Positions 1-10,263 of a stretch of 64,000 nucleotides of DNA are shown one piece after another (within the stretch, counting starts at the first letter, position 1; the number at the start of each line of letters is the position of its first letter). The notes beneath the pieces are model-generated. The model was not told the origin of the DNA. It worked only from the letters and a program-made list of their open reading frames with translations, and made no database searches. Both the position numbers and the translations under genes were made by a program. The stretch comes from Pseudomonas sp. UYIF39 (lineage in GTDB: Bacteria; Pseudomonadota; Gammaproteobacteria; Pseudomonadales; Pseudomonadaceae): contig NZ_JALBYU010000009.1 of assembly GCF_029963765.1 (NCBI RefSeq), positions 186,001 through 250,000 on the forward strand, given 5' to 3'.

Positions 1-3000
1 GTCCTTGCGGACCGACAGTTGCTCCACGGCGCTGCGGGACCACACGTAAACGCCGAACAGCGCAAACAGCAGACCCAACTCCAGCGGGTTGATCAGCGGC
101 ACGTAAGGCAACGGCTCCGCGGTGCCGTCGCTGACGACGTTCGCCAGCCAGAACCAGCCGAGCATCAGCAACGCCAGCGGTGCCGCCGCGTACACACGGT
201 ATTCGCGCGAATAAGCCGACACCGGCCATGGCCAGGCACGGGGTGCCGCCATCAGCACCAGATACAGGCTCGGCAGAATCGCCCAACCCAACCAGCGCCA
301 GGCGTTGTACTGCTCTGACAACAGCAACAGGCCGTAACGCAGCTCCAGGGCCAACACACCGATCAACAGCCAGCAGCCGAGCACGTGCGCGGTACTGAGG
401 GCGCGCGCCGGCAACATCGGCGCCAGACGCCGCGGGGAAATGAAGTGCACAACGAACACGGCCGCCCATGCCAGCCAACCGACGTTGGCCGCCGGGTGAT
501 AACGCGAGTGCCAAGCAGCCAGCAACACCAAACCGGCAGCAGGCATCAGCAAGGTGCAGAGCAAGCCCAGCGATGACCATTTCAGGCGTAGCGCCAATAC
601 CGTCCATAGCGCCACGCTCAGCGCCGCGACCGCCAGCAACAACGTCGCTTGCAGATTCAACAGTGCGAAGCGCAGTACTTCACTCACCCACGCCAGCGCC
701 CACCAACCCGCGCCCCACACCAGCGACACTTCGGACAAACGCTGCAAACTCAGCACATCGAAGGCCGAGGCGTGGTTGCCAGGCTGCAAACGCCAGGCGC
801 CAACCATCGCGGCCAAACCCAACACCAGCGGCGTCCAGAAACCACTGTGAGCCAGAGGCTTCAATCCTTCGCTCGCAAGCGGTCCGAGCAAATCAGGCCC
901 GGCCATCAGGAACGCCGCGCCACCGATGACCTGCAACAGCAAACCGAAGACAAAACTCACGCGCTGCTTCAGGTACAGACTCAGCCAGATGATGAACAGA
1001 CCGCTGGCCGCCCATACCGCACTCGCCGTTTGCCAAGGCAGGACGAACAGCACCGCCAGATTGATCAACACCAGACCGGCCAGCAGCACCACCGACAAGC
1101 CGCGCAGCAAACGCACATCGCTTCGGACCATCTCATCGCGCGCTGCCAGCAACATGCCAGCGATCAGCGCCAGGCCGATCAACGATGCGCTCAGCAGGCC
1201 GCTCCACCCGGCACTGAACACGGCACCGGACTCACCGCTCGAACCCTGCAGCCGCAGCAGGAACAACGCACCGCCGAGCAACTGCACGGCGAACGCGGTG
1301 AACAGGAAGGTGCGCGATTGCAGACGCAGGCCAACAAACAAGGTCGCCAACCCCGCCAACGCCCAACTGATCGCCGTGCCGTGAGTGAAGAAGAACAACG
1401 GCGCCAGCAGATAGAGGAAGGTCAGACCGAGGCAGGCCAATACCGGCAGCCCTTTGCGCTCCCATTCCGACGTCTGCTCGGGCAAGGCTTTGCGTAACTG
1501 GTAGAAGCTGAACAACAACGCCACGCCAAGCATCAACGCACCGAGCGGCGCACCGTCGAGCAGGCTGCTTTCACCAATCCGCAGTTCACTGATAAACGCC
1601 AGCGCCGAGCCCAGTTGCAGCAGCAAGGCAAAGGCTCGGGCCAGCGGTCGTTGCTGACGCAGGCCGAGCCAGAAGATGCCGGCGCCTTCGACGGCCCAGG
1701 CAGCAGCGGTCCAGCGCGCATCGAGCCCCAATGGAATTGCCAGGCTGGCAAAGATCACACCCAACGCCAGACAGGTTTCCGCCAGCAGCAACGCTCGTCC
1801 GCCCATCAGCAGCCGCGCCAGGCCCATGTAAATCATGCCCAACGCCAACGCGCTGAAGGCTGCGGCAAACTCGAGATGCTGAACCAATGCGAACTGCAAG
1901 CCGAAACCCACCAACGGAGGACCGAACAGCATCGTGCCGTCGACGTAATCGCCCTTGCGCGCTGACCAGTGCAGCAGCGCTTCACGGCTGCCATCCGCGG
2001 GCGCATCGCTCATTTCCAGCAACTTGCGCCGGGCGAACAGCAGACCGATGGCCAGGTACATCAGGAAAAACACAATCAGAAACGGCTCGGTGCTCCACAA
2101 CAACTCCGGCATATAGGAACGCAGGCCCCAGGCGAAACCGATGCCGAAGGTGCCGACGAAGCCGATCAGGTTGAGCAGCCGCCAGGCCTTGAACCAGGCG
2201 ATGGCGAGGATGCCGGCGTTGAGCAAGGCGAAGTAGCTGAACAGCGCGACATGGTTGCCGGCGCCGGTGGAAGTCAGGATCGGCGCAGCAAAACCGCCCA
2301 ACGCCGCAGCGGCCGCCAGGCCCAAGGCATCCTGAGTGATGGCGAGGATCGCCGAGAACGCTGTCACCGCAACCAGCAGACCTAACGCCGCCGTAGGATC
2401 GAGCAGCGGATGCAGGCGCATCGCAGCAAACACGGTCAGGTACAACACCGCGATCCCGGTGCCCTGCAACATCAACGCGTAATGGCTGTTGCGTGTTCTA
2501 AGCCACCAACCCAGCCCAAGACCCAATGCCGCTGCCGCGACACCGGCGTAACGCAACTCGATCGGCACCACCATGCCTTCGGTGGCGTAACGCAGAAGGA
2601 AGGCCAGGCCGAGAAACAACAACACCACACCGACCCGCAGCACGGTGTTGCCGCCGAACAGCCAGGTGCGTGCGCCGCTGATGGCACGGTCGATGAAGTT
2701 CGGGGCGCGCGGGGTGGCAGGTTGTTGCGGCTCGCGGGCGACCGGCTCAGGTTTCCAGGCATCGACGGGCACTGGACGGCTCGCTTCGGCGGCGGCCGCA
2801 GTAATCGGTTCCAGTTCGGGAGGGAGTTCCCAGATCAGCTCCGGGGCTTCGACAGGGATTTCGTCGAGAGTGAATTCAGGAGGTGCATCGGCTTCGCTGG
2901 CAACTGGCTCACTGGTTTGCGGCGCCTTGACGCCTGACACCTCCAGCAATGCCAGACGTTGCTCGACCGCATTCAGCGCCACCTGCGCCTGTTCAAGCAG

Positions 3001-3153
3001 CCGGCGCTGCTCGACAGCCTGTGAACCCAAACGGCCAATGCGAATGGCCTGGCCAATACCCAACCCGAGCAGCGCGCCCAGCAGCGCATCGCTTAACGAC
3101 TCGTCGAGTACCCAGCCCAGCACCAGCCCAATCAGCATGAACATCCATTGCAT
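1..3153 (-). CDS. DUF2339 family multi-pass membrane protein (3' end outside window)
   Basis: An open minus-strand frame runs without a stop from an ATG at 3153 (MQWMFMLIGLVLGW...) off the left edge, giving at least 1051 codons; the C-terminus is missing. The N-terminus has a hydrophobic helix, a coiled-coil-like segment at about residues 45-75 (EQRRLLEQAQ), then a Pro/Glu/Ala-rich linker to about residue 150. From about residue 165 there is an almost continuous series of hydrophobic helices (for example LRVGVVLLFLGLAFLLRYAT). This architecture is that of the DUF2339 family, very large inner-membrane proteins of unknown biochemical role. It lies downstream of glgP on the same strand with a gap of about 100 bases that holds a hairpin (3212-3233). 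The family call is fairly sure; the function is unknown. Confidence 0.85.
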   Translation of the reverse strand, partial: MQWMFMLIGLVLGWVLDESLSDALLGALLGLGIGQAIRIGRLGSQAVEQRRLLEQAQVALNAVEQRLALLEVSGVKAPQTSEPVASEADAPPEFTLDEIPVEAPELIWELPPELEPITAAAAEASRPVPVDAWKPEPVAREPQQPATPRAPNFIDRAISGARTWLFGGNTVLRVGVVLLFLGLAFLLRYATEGMVVPIELRYAGVAAAALGLGLGWWLRTRNSHYALMLQGTGIAVLYLTVFAAMRLHPLLDPTAALGLLVAVTAFSAILAITQDALGLAAAAALGGFAAPILTSTGAGNHVALFSYFALLNAGILAIAWFKAWRLLNLIGFVGTFGIGFAWGLRSYMPELLWSTEPFLIVFFLMYLAIGLLFARRKLLEMSDAPADGSREALLHWSARKGDYVDGTMLFGPPLVGFGLQFALVQHLEFAAAFSALALGMIYMGLARLLMGGRALLLAETCLALGVIFASLAIPLGLDARWTAAAWAVEGAGIFWLGLRQQRPLARAFALLLQLGSALAFISELRIGESSLLDGAPLGALMLGVALLFSFYQLRKALPEQTSEWERKGLPVLACLGLTFLYLLAPLFFFTHGTAISWALAGLATLFVGLRLQSRTFLFTAFAVQLLGGALFLLRLQGSSGESGAVFSAGWSGLLSASLIGLALIAGMLLAARDEMVRSDVRLLRGLSVVLLAGLVLINLAVLFVLPWQTASAVWAASGLFIIWLSLYLKQRVSFVFGLLLQVIGGAAFLMAGPDLLGPLASEGLKPLAHSGFWTPLVLGLAAMVGAWRLQPGNHASAFDVLSLQRLSEVSLVWGAGWWALAWVSEVLRFALLNLQATLLLAVAALSVALWTVLALRLKWSSLGLLCTLLMPAAGLVLLAAWHSRYHPAANVGWLAWAAVFVVHFISPRRLAPMLPARALSTAHVLGCWLLIGVLALELRYGLLLLSEQYNAWRWLGWAILPSLYLVLMAAPRAWPWPVSAYSREYRVYAAAPLALLMLGWFWLANVVSDGTAEPLPYVPLINPLELGLLFALFGVYVWSRSAVEQLSVRKD

Positions 3154-3255
3154 GGTCGATATCCCTAAACGCAGTGGCCAATCCGGCAAACTGACGCTCA
3201 GTATATCGGCCAGGCCCAACAACCGTCGGGCCTTGCTCGCAATTATTGCTAAAAG

Positions 3256-5706
3256 TTACTCCAATGCCTTCCAGATATCCGTGGCGTACTCGCGAATGGT
3301 CCGGTCGGACGAGAACCAGCCCATCCTGGAGGTGTTCAACACCGCCGAACGCCACCACTCCTTCGAATCGTGCCAGTGGGCCTCTACCCGCATCTGCGCT
3401 TCCCAGTAAGAGTCGAAATCGGCGCAGACCAGGAAGCGATCGTAGTCGATCAGCGAATCGATCAATCCTGTGTAACGGGAAGGATCATCCGGCGAGAACA
3501 CCCCGCCGCGTATCGCTTGAAGCACGTCATTGAGCCGATGGGATGCCGCAATATCCGGCGTCGCATTGAACTCATGGTTCTGCTTGCGCGCTTCAACCTG
3601 CTGAGCGCTGAGGCCGAAGATGAACATGTGTTCGACGCCGATGCGTTCGCTCATTTCTACGTTGGCCCCGTCCATGGTACCGATGGTCAGCGCCCCGTTG
3701 AGGCCGAATTTCATGTTGCTGGTGCCCGAGGCCTCGAAACCTGCGGTGGAAATCTGCTCCGACAAATCCGCCGCCGGAATGATGCTTTCCGCCAGACTGA
3801 CGTTGTAGTTGGGCAAGAACACTACTTTGAGCAAACCGCGCACCGTCGGGTCGTTGTTCACAACCCGGGCGATGTCGTTGGTCAGTTTGATAATCAGCTT
3901 GGCCTGGTGATAACTGGCCGCCGCCTTGCCGGCGAAGATTTTCACCCGCGGCACCCAATCGATTTCCGGCTCGGCGCGAATGGCCTGATACAGCGCAACG
4001 GTGTGCAACAGGTTTAGCAACTGACGTTTGTATTCGTGGATCCGTTTGACCTGCACGTCGAACATCGCCGCCGGGTTGACCGCAACGCCAAGCCGCTCGT
4101 GAATGATGTACGCCAAGGCTTTCTTGCTGTGCAGCCGCTGCTCGGCGAAGGCTTTGCGGAACGCGGCTTTCTCGGCAAACGGCTCCAGCTCGAGCAAACG
4201 CTCTTCGGCGTTGTCCAGCAGATCCGGGCCGAGGGCGTCGACCATCATCGAGGTCAGCTCCGGGTTGGCCTGATAGAGCCAGCGGCGGAAGGTGATGCCG
4301 TTGGTCTTGTTGTTGATCCGGTCCGGGTAAATTTTGTGCAGTTCGGAAAACACCGTTTTGCGCATCAGCTGCGTATGCAGGCCGGACACGCCGTTGACGC
4401 TGTGGGAACCGAGGAACGCCAGGTTGCCCATGCGCACACGACGACCGTTGTCTTCCTCGATCAGCGACACCGCGCGCAGCACTTCAAAGTCGTGAATACC
4501 CTTGGCCCGCAGCGAATCGATGTGCTGGGCGTTGATCAAATAAATGATCTGCATGTGCCGCGGCAGCATCCGCTCCATCAAACCGACCGGCCAGGTTTCC
4601 AGCGCTTCGGGCAGCAGCGTGTGGTTGGTGTAGGACAGCGTATCGACGGTGACCTGCCATGCCGCATCCCACGCGACGTCATAGACATCGACCAGCTGAC
4701 GCATCAGCTCGGCCACGGCAATCGAGGGGTGGGTGTCGTTGAGCTGGATCGCGGCATGATCGCCCAGCGTCAGGACCGAGGTGTGCATGTTGCGATGACG
4801 GCGCAGCAGGTCCTGCAAGGACGCGGCGACGAAGAAATATTCCTGACGCAGGCGCAGTTCCTGGCCGGCTTCGGTGCTGTCTGCCGGGTAGAGCACCCGG
4901 GAAATACTTTCGGCCCGGGCGACTTCTGCCACGGCGCCCAAATGGTCGCCGGCGTTGAAGCGTTCCAGGTGCAAATCCTCCATGGCCCGGGCGCGCCACA
5001 GACGCAGCGTGTTGACGCTCGCCCCGCGCCAGCCGACGACCGGCGTGTCGTAAGCAATCGCGCGAACGGTTTCCGCTGGCGTCCAGACTTGCTTGGACTT
5101 GCCCGCTTCGTCGGTGACGGTTTCGACACTGCCGCCGAAACCGATCGGGTAAACGACCTCTGGCCGTTCAAACTCCCAAGGGTTACCGAAATCCAGCCAG
5201 TGTTCGGTCTGTTCCTGCTGCCAGCCGTCGACGATGGCCTGGCGGAACAAGCCGTGTTCGTAACGAATGCCGTAACCGTGGCCGGCAATGCCGAGGGTCG
5301 ACATGCTTTCCATGAAGCACGCAGCCAGACGACCGAGGCCGCCGTTGCCCAGCGCTGCGTCGGGCTCCAGCAGACGGATGCGTTCAAGGTCGACGCCGAG
5401 TTCAGTCAGGGCCTCGCGGGCCACGTCAAGCAGGCCAAGGTTGCTCAGGCTGTCGTAGAGCAGACGGCCGATCAGAAATTCGAGGGAGAGGTAATAAACC
5501 CGTTTTTGACCTTTGCGGTAGATCTGCCGGGTGTGATCCATCCAGTGCTCGACCATGTGATCGCGCGCCGCCAGGGCAATGGCTTCGAACCAGTCGTGGT
5601 CGAAGGCGTGATCCGGGTCTTTGCCCACCGCGTAGGTGAGTTTGGTCAAGACGGCATCGCGGAATGCGGCCACCTCTGCTTCGCGAACAAGTGGTTCTTG
5701 AGTCAT
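3256..5706 (-). CDS. glgP: Glycogen/starch/alpha-glucan phosphorylase
   Basis: This 816-residue protein, the usual length for bacterial glycogen phosphorylase, should release glucose-1-phosphate from alpha-1,4-glucan by phosphorolysis in the cytoplasm. The pyridoxal phosphate site is present as EASGTSNMKFGLNG, whose lysine (about residue 660) carries the cofactor. The N-terminal family signature YYLSLEFLIGRLL and the segment DAALGNGGLGRLAACF are intact, as is RIHEYKRQLLN. The start ATG at 5706 is followed by a short variable N-terminus (MTQEPLVREAEVAAF). No other glycogen genes lie beside it, so it is encoded away from the glg synthesis clusters. The gap to the divergent gene at 5962 (about 255 bases) must hold promoters for both. 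Confidence 0.96.
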   Translation of the reverse strand: MTQEPLVREAEVAAFRDAVLTKLTYAVGKDPDHAFDHDWFEAIALAARDHMVEHWMDHTRQIYRKGQKRVYYLSLEFLIGRLLYDSLSNLGLLDVAREALTELGVDLERIRLLEPDAALGNGGLGRLAACFMESMSTLGIAGHGYGIRYEHGLFRQAIVDGWQQEQTEHWLDFGNPWEFERPEVVYPIGFGGSVETVTDEAGKSKQVWTPAETVRAIAYDTPVVGWRGASVNTLRLWRARAMEDLHLERFNAGDHLGAVAEVARAESISRVLYPADSTEAGQELRLRQEYFFVAASLQDLLRRHRNMHTSVLTLGDHAAIQLNDTHPSIAVAELMRQLVDVYDVAWDAAWQVTVDTLSYTNHTLLPEALETWPVGLMERMLPRHMQIIYLINAQHIDSLRAKGIHDFEVLRAVSLIEEDNGRRVRMGNLAFLGSHSVNGVSGLHTQLMRKTVFSELHKIYPDRINNKTNGITFRRWLYQANPELTSMMVDALGPDLLDNAEERLLELEPFAEKAAFRKAFAEQRLHSKKALAYIIHERLGVAVNPAAMFDVQVKRIHEYKRQLLNLLHTVALYQAIRAEPEIDWVPRVKIFAGKAAASYHQAKLIIKLTNDIARVVNNDPTVRGLLKVVFLPNYNVSLAESIIPAADLSEQISTAGFEASGTSNMKFGLNGALTIGTMDGANVEMSERIGVEHMFIFGLSAQQVEARKQNHEFNATPDIAASHRLNDVLQAIRGGVFSPDDPSRYTGLIDSLIDYDRFLVCADFDSYWEAQMRVEAHWHDSKEWWRSAVLNTSRMGWFSSDRTIREYATDIWKALE

Positions 5707-5961
5707 CGATAGGACCTCGAGCGAGCTTGGAATTGTCTGAGCCTAGACGGTCTGACAGGCCGTTGGAACTCTGGTTCGGCAGTTTTTCCTGATAGTGCGA
5801 GATAGCTCGACATTACAGCGTCATGTGCCGGAAAGAATGCAGGGCCCGTGCCGGAATACAGGTGTTATTGGGCGGAATACGAAAAAATCTGGCGAAAGGT
5901 TGTTCAAAAATCCACCAGTCCCGGTATGATCGCGCGCCCTGATGCACGCTGGTAACAACCG

Positions 5962-6405
5962 ATGATGAAGTCCAACCTGATCGCCGCCGCGGAGATCGAT
6001 CGCCTCGATACCTGGGCCAAGTACTCCGCCCCGATGTGTGGTTCGTGCGTTTCCAGCTGCTGCACCCTGCCGGTCGAGGTCAAGATCAAGGATCTGATCC
6101 GCATTGGCATCGTCGATGAATTCGAGCGCGGCGAGCCGCCGAAGAACATCGCCAAGCGCCTGCAGAAGGAAGGGATCGTCGAGCGTTACAACCAGAAGTC
6201 CGAGATCTTCACCCTTCAGCGCATGAGCAACAACGATTGCCTGTACCTGGATCGTAAGAGCCGTCTGTGCACTATTTATGAAAAGCGCCCGGATACTTGC
6301 CGCAACCACCCGAAAATCGGGCCGCGGCCAGGGTATTGCGCGTATAAGCCCAAAGAAGTGGCACGCGAGACCAGCGCCAGTCGCCGCACGCTCGAGAAGT
6401 TTTAA
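5962..6405 (+). CDS. YkgJ family cysteine cluster protein
   Basis: A 147-residue protein with the family's clustered cysteines: CGSCVSSCC at residues 26-34, then further cysteines in NNDCLYLD, RLCTIYEKRPDTCRNHP and GYCAYK. Eight conserved cysteines in this pattern are expected to bind a metal ion or Fe-S cluster (the family is annotated as a putative Fe-S or zinc protein). The cellular role is not established. Two adjacent ATGs (5962 and 5965) are equally plausible starts. The gene is divergent from glgP and convergent with typA, and ends just before a strong shared terminator. Confidence 0.9.
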   Translation: MMKSNLIAAAEIDRLDTWAKYSAPMCGSCVSSCCTLPVEVKIKDLIRIGIVDEFERGEPPKNIAKRLQKEGIVERYNQKSEIFTLQRMSNNDCLYLDRKSRLCTIYEKRPDTCRNHPKIGPRPGYCAYKPKEVARETSASRRTLEKF

Positions 6406-6459
6406 CCCCACCTCGATCCCCGTAGCAGCTGTCGAACAAGTTGTTACAGCCAGACAAAC

Positions 6460-6497
6460 AAAAACGCCCCCGACCTTGCGGTCGGGGGCGTTTTTTT
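6460..6497. terminator. Bidirectional intrinsic terminator between ykgJ-like gene and typA
   Basis: A GC-rich stem AAACGCCCCCGACC / GGTCGGGGGCGTTT with a TTGC loop is flanked by an A-run on the left and a T-run on the right. It therefore works as a rho-independent terminator for both convergent genes. Confidence 0.93.
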
Positions 6498-6518
6498 ACG
6501 CGCTAACTAAGTCGAGAC

Positions 6519-8339
6519 TCAGTTACCGGCTTTCTTGGCAGCGCGGGTACGCTCGCTTTCGCCCAGGATCTTCTTACGAAGACGGATGGACTTAGGAGTA
6601 ACTTCGCACAGTTCGTCTTCTTGCACGAACTCAAGCGCTTGTTCCAGGGTGAAACGGATAGGCGGAACCAGAGCGATGGTTTCGTCTTTACCCGAAGCAC
6701 GCATGTTGTCGAGCTTCTTGCCTTTGGTTGGGTTGACGCCCAGGTCGTTGTCGCGGCTGTTGATGCCGACGATTTGACCTTCGTACACGTCTTCACCGTG
6801 ACCCAGGAACAGTTTGCCGCGAGCTTGCAGGGTTTCCAGCGAGTAAGTCAGAGCCTTACCGGTAGCCACCGAAACCAGCACGCCGTTCTGACGGCCGGAC
6901 ATGTCGCCGGACTTCATCACGTCGTAACGGTCGAAGATCGAGGTCAGGATGCCTGCACCGGAGGTCAGGGTCAGGAACTCGTTACGGAAACCGATCAAGC
7001 CACGTGCCGGGATGTTGTACTCAAGGCGCACACGGCCCTTGCCATCCGGAACCATGTTGGTCAGGTCGCCTTTACGGATACCGATCTGTTCCATGATCGA
7101 ACCTTGCGATTCTTCCGGCAGGTCGATGGTCACGTTTTCGTACGGTTCGTGCTTGACGCCGTCAACCATGCGGATGATCACTTCCGGACGACCAACACCC
7201 ATTTCGAAGCCTTCGCGACGCATGGTTTCGATCAGTACCGAGAGGTGCAGCTCGCCACGGCCGGAGACTTTGAACTTGTCGGCGGTGTCGCCTTCTTCAA
7301 CGCGCAGGGCAACGTTGTAGAGCAGTTCTTTGTCCAGACGCTCTTTGATGTTACGGCTGGTGACGAACTTGCCTTCACGACCGCAGAACGGCGAGTCGTT
7401 AACCTGGAAGGTCATCGAAACGGTTGGTTCGTCAACGGTCAGCGGCTTCATCGCTTCGACGTTCAGTGGGTCGCACAGAGTGTCGGAGATGAACAGCGAA
7501 TCGAAGCCGCTGATGCAGACGATGTCGCCGGCAGCTGCTTCTTCAACGTCAACGCGGTGCAGACCGTGGTGACCCATCAGCTTCAGGATACGGCCGTTAC
7601 GGCGCTTGCCGTCGGCATCGATCGCCACAACCTGGGTGTTCGGCTTGACGCGACCACGAGCGATACGGCCAACGCCGATGATGCCCAGGAAGCTGTTGTA
7701 GTCCAGTGCCGAGATTTGCATCTGGAACGGACCGTCACGGTCAACTTTCGGCGCAGGTACGTTGTCGACGATCGACTGGTACAGCGGGGTCATGTCTTCA
7801 GCCATGTCGGTGTGTTCCAGACCGGCAATGCCGTTCAGGGCCGAGGCGTAGACGACTTTGAAGTCCAGCTGTTCTTCGGTAGCACCGAGGTTGTCGAACA
7901 GGTCGAAGATCTGGTCCAGAACCCAGTCCGGACGTGCGCCTGGACGGTCAACCTTGTTGATAACCACGATTGGACGCAGGCCGGCTTCGAAAGCCTTCTT
8001 GGTCACGAAACGGGTTTGCGGCATAGGGCCGTCTTGAGCGTCAACCAGCAGCAGAACGGAGTCAACCATCGACATTACGCGTTCAACTTCGCCGCCGAAG
8101 TCGGCGTGGCCCGGGGTGTCCACGATGTTGATGTGGTAGCCGTTCCAGTTGATGGCGGTGTTTTTCGCCAGAATGGTAATACCGCGCTCTTTCTCCTGGT
8201 CGTTGGAGTCCATCACGCGCTCGTCGTTGAGCTCGTTGCGCTCCAGGGTGCCGGATTGACGCAAGAGTTTGTCTACCAGGGTGGTCTTACCATGGTCAAC
8301 GTGAGCAATGATGGCGATGTTGCGTAGATTTTCGATCAC
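6519..8339 (-). CDS. typA: Translational GTPase TypA/BipA
   Basis: A 606-residue ribosome-associated GTPase involved in stress adaptation and ribosome assembly. The GTP-binding motifs are intact: P-loop [10 protein letters not shown] near the N-terminus, [12 protein letters not shown] (G3) and [13 protein letters not shown] (G4). EF-Tu domain II-like and EF-G domain III/V-like regions follow, then the C-terminal domain characteristic of TypA (ending in TRAAKKAGN). The length is typical of the family. It stands as a single gene between the shared terminator at 6460-6497 and thiI. The 140-base gap upstream would carry its promoter. Confidence 0.97.
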   Translation of the reverse strand: MIENLRNIAIIAHVDHGKTTLVDKLLRQSGTLERNELNDERVMDSNDQEKERGITILAKNTAINWNGYHINIVDTPGHADFGGEVERVMSMVDSVLLLVDAQDGPMPQTRFVTKKAFEAGLRPIVVINKVDRPGARPDWVLDQIFDLFDNLGATEEQLDFKVVYASALNGIAGLEHTDMAEDMTPLYQSIVDNVPAPKVDRDGPFQMQISALDYNSFLGIIGVGRIARGRVKPNTQVVAIDADGKRRNGRILKLMGHHGLHRVDVEEAAAGDIVCISGFDSLFISDTLCDPLNVEAMKPLTVDEPTVSMTFQVNDSPFCGREGKFVTSRNIKERLDKELLYNVALRVEEGDTADKFKVSGRGELHLSVLIETMRREGFEMGVGRPEVIIRMVDGVKHEPYENVTIDLPEESQGSIMEQIGIRKGDLTNMVPDGKGRVRLEYNIPARGLIGFRNEFLTLTSGAGILTSIFDRYDVMKSGDMSGRQNGVLVSVATGKALTYSLETLQARGKLFLGHGEDVYEGQIVGINSRDNDLGVNPTKGKKLDNMRASGKDETIALVPPIRFTLEQALEFVQEDELCEVTPKSIRLRKKILGESERTRAAKKAGN

Positions 8340-8478
8340 TTGTGTATCTCGATCAGAGGATTCGGTGTGCTGACAAGTCTTGGCAGCGATTTACAGTAGA
8401 GTCAGGCCTTGCCGTTACAGCTTGACGGCAGAGTCGGGGGGCCGGTGACGCAGGCCACAGGCATACAGCCCCGGGCTC

Positions 8479-9933
8479 TTAGCTCGGTCGATAAACGCGC
8501 ACATTGGCATGCCCCTCACTGAGCAAATGGTGGGCATGCAGGCGACTCATCACGCCTTTGTCGCAATACAGCAGGTACTGGCGAGTAGGGTCCAGTTCCT
8601 TGAAACGAGCGTTCAATGCATAAAACGGCATCGTTTGTACCTCAATGCCAACGAGGCCCAGCGGGTCGTCTTCAGCGGCATCCGGATGACGGATGTCGAT
8701 GACGATCTGACCAGCCAGCGCTTCACTGACTTCTTCGATCTGCAAGTCCTGGCCCAATTCGTCGATCACGCGATCGATCGGCACCAGTTTGGCGTTCTCG
8801 AGCGCACGCTCAAGCACTGCCATGTCGAACTGTTGTTCTTCGTACTCCACGCGTGGACGCTTGGCGTGGGTCTTGGGGTTCACCGAGATGACCCCGCAGT
8901 ATTCCGGCATGTGCTTGGCGAAGTCGGCAGTACCGATTTCGTTGGCCAGGTCGATGATGTCCTGCTTGTGACTGGCGATCAGCGGACGCAAGACCAGCTT
9001 GTCGGTCACGCAGTCGATCACGGACAGGTTCGGCAGCGTCTGGCTAGACACCTGGGAAATCGCTTCGCCGGTGACCAGCGCATCGATGTCCAGCCGATCG
9101 GCAATACGGGAAGCAGCGCGCAACATCATACGCTTCAAAACCACGCCCATATGACTGTTATCGACTTTACCGAGAATTTCCCCCAGTACTTCCTCGAATG
9201 GCACACTCACAAATAACACGCGCTGGGAGCTGCCGTACTTCTTCCAGATGAAGTGCGCGACTTCCATAACGCCCAGTTCATGGGCTCGTCCGCCCAGATT
9301 GAAGAAGCAGAAATGGCTCATCAGCCCGCGCCGCATGATCTGGTAAGCAGCAACAGTGGAATCGAAGCCGCCGGACATCAGCACAAGCGTCTGTTCCAAG
9401 GCGCCCAGCGGATAACCGCCGATGCTGTTGTGCTGGTTGTGGATCACAAACAACCGTTTGTCGCGAATTTCGAGGCGAACTTCGATTTCCGGCTCTTTCA
9501 GCGAGATTCCCGCGGCGCCGCACTGACGACGCAGTTGGCTGCCGACGTATTTCTCGACGTCCATCGAACTGAATTCATGCTTGCCGGCACGCTTGCAGCG
9601 CACCGAAAAAATCTTTCCGGCCAACGCATCACCGAAGTGCTGCTTGCACTTGGCGACGATGTCGTCGAAGTCGCCCAGCGGGTATTCGTCGACTTGCAGG
9701 AAATGCGCGATGCCCGGCATGCAGCTCAGGCGCTCGGTCATCTCCTTCAGGGCTTTGGGCTCGCTGACGCGGGTTTCCAGCTCGAGATTGTCCCACACAC
9801 CGTTCACCACCACAGCCGGGTCCAGGTCGCGGAGCACGGTACGGATGTTTTTGGCCAACTGGCGGATAAAACGCATCCGTACCGGGCGGCTCTTGATGGT
9901 GATCTCGGGGAAGACTTTTACGATTAGTTTCAT
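8479..9933 (-). CDS. thiI: tRNA 4-thiouridine synthase ThiI
   Basis: A 484-residue protein with the ThiI layout: an N-terminal ferredoxin-like and THUMP RNA-binding part, the PP-loop adenylation motif [12 protein letters not shown] in the centre, and a C-terminal rhodanese domain whose active cysteine lies in [12 protein letters not shown]. It transfers sulfur from a persulfide to U8 of tRNA and feeds thiazole synthesis. The frame is open 21 codons further upstream, but the start at 9933 ([15 protein letters not shown]) matches the family N-terminus and is preferred. It is transcribed divergently from glnA, with about 330 bases between them. Confidence 0.96.
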   Translation of the reverse strand: MKLIVKVFPEITIKSRPVRMRFIRQLAKNIRTVLRDLDPAVVVNGVWDNLELETRVSEPKALKEMTERLSCMPGIAHFLQVDEYPLGDFDDIVAKCKQHFGDALAGKIFSVRCKRAGKHEFSSMDVEKYVGSQLRRQCGAAGISLKEPEIEVRLEIRDKRLFVIHNQHNSIGGYPLGALEQTLVLMSGGFDSTVAAYQIMRRGLMSHFCFFNLGGRAHELGVMEVAHFIWKKYGSSQRVLFVSVPFEEVLGEILGKVDNSHMGVVLKRMMLRAASRIADRLDIDALVTGEAISQVSSQTLPNLSVIDCVTDKLVLRPLIASHKQDIIDLANEIGTADFAKHMPEYCGVISVNPKTHAKRPRVEYEEQQFDMAVLERALENAKLVPIDRVIDELGQDLQIEEVSEALAGQIVIDIRHPDAAEDDPLGLVGIEVQTMPFYALNARFKELDPTRQYLLYCDKGVMSRLHAHHLLSEGHANVRVYRPS

Positions 9934-10149
9934 GAAAACAGCGCGCGCTTGGCCAGCCGAAAAAGGGGGGCGCGGATTATAGCGGAAATTGCTCAAGGTT
10001 TAACCAGTTAATGTGCAGAAGGTTTTGCGCGCACCAAAACAGGTCATTTGTTGAATTTGACGCCACATTACGGGGCGCTATTTCCAGCATTGCTGCGCTT
10101 TGTACCTTTATAAGCGTGAAATTGGGGCAAAAAACCCATGGTGGGGCAC

Positions 10150-10165
10150 TGGCATGCAATTTGCT
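10150..10165 (+). promoter_or_regulatory. Sigma-54 promoter of glnA
   Basis: TGGCATGCAATTTGCT matches the -24/-12 consensus TGGCACG-N4-TTGCW, with ten bases between the invariant GG and GC. It lies about 100 bases upstream of glnA, as expected for NtrC/RpoN-controlled glutamine synthetase. I did not find a convincing full NtrC palindrome upstream of it; GCACCAAAACAGGT near 10031 is only a weak half-match. Confidence 0.87.
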
Positions 10166-10263
10166 CCCTTGTGAGGCAGGTTGCCTTGGCAGAGTATTCG
10201 CGCCGGCATCACCCACATTCTAAGGGCATCCACTACTAAGCCCGAAGCCACCCGGAGGACACT

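Noticed and set aside
1..3409. Many plus-strand frames in the first 3.4 kb
   Set aside because: They are shadows of the minus-strand DUF2339 gene, which is open across the whole stretch and runs off the left edge.
4036..5712. 558-codon plus-strand frame opposite glgP, and similar long frames opposite typA, gabP and asmA
   Set aside because: The minus- or plus-strand partner is a clear conserved gene in each case; the shadow products are His/Gln/Arg-rich and have no recognised domains.
10027..10050. Possible NtrC site upstream of glnA
   Set aside because: Only one half (GCACCA) matches well; the other half is too divergent to call.
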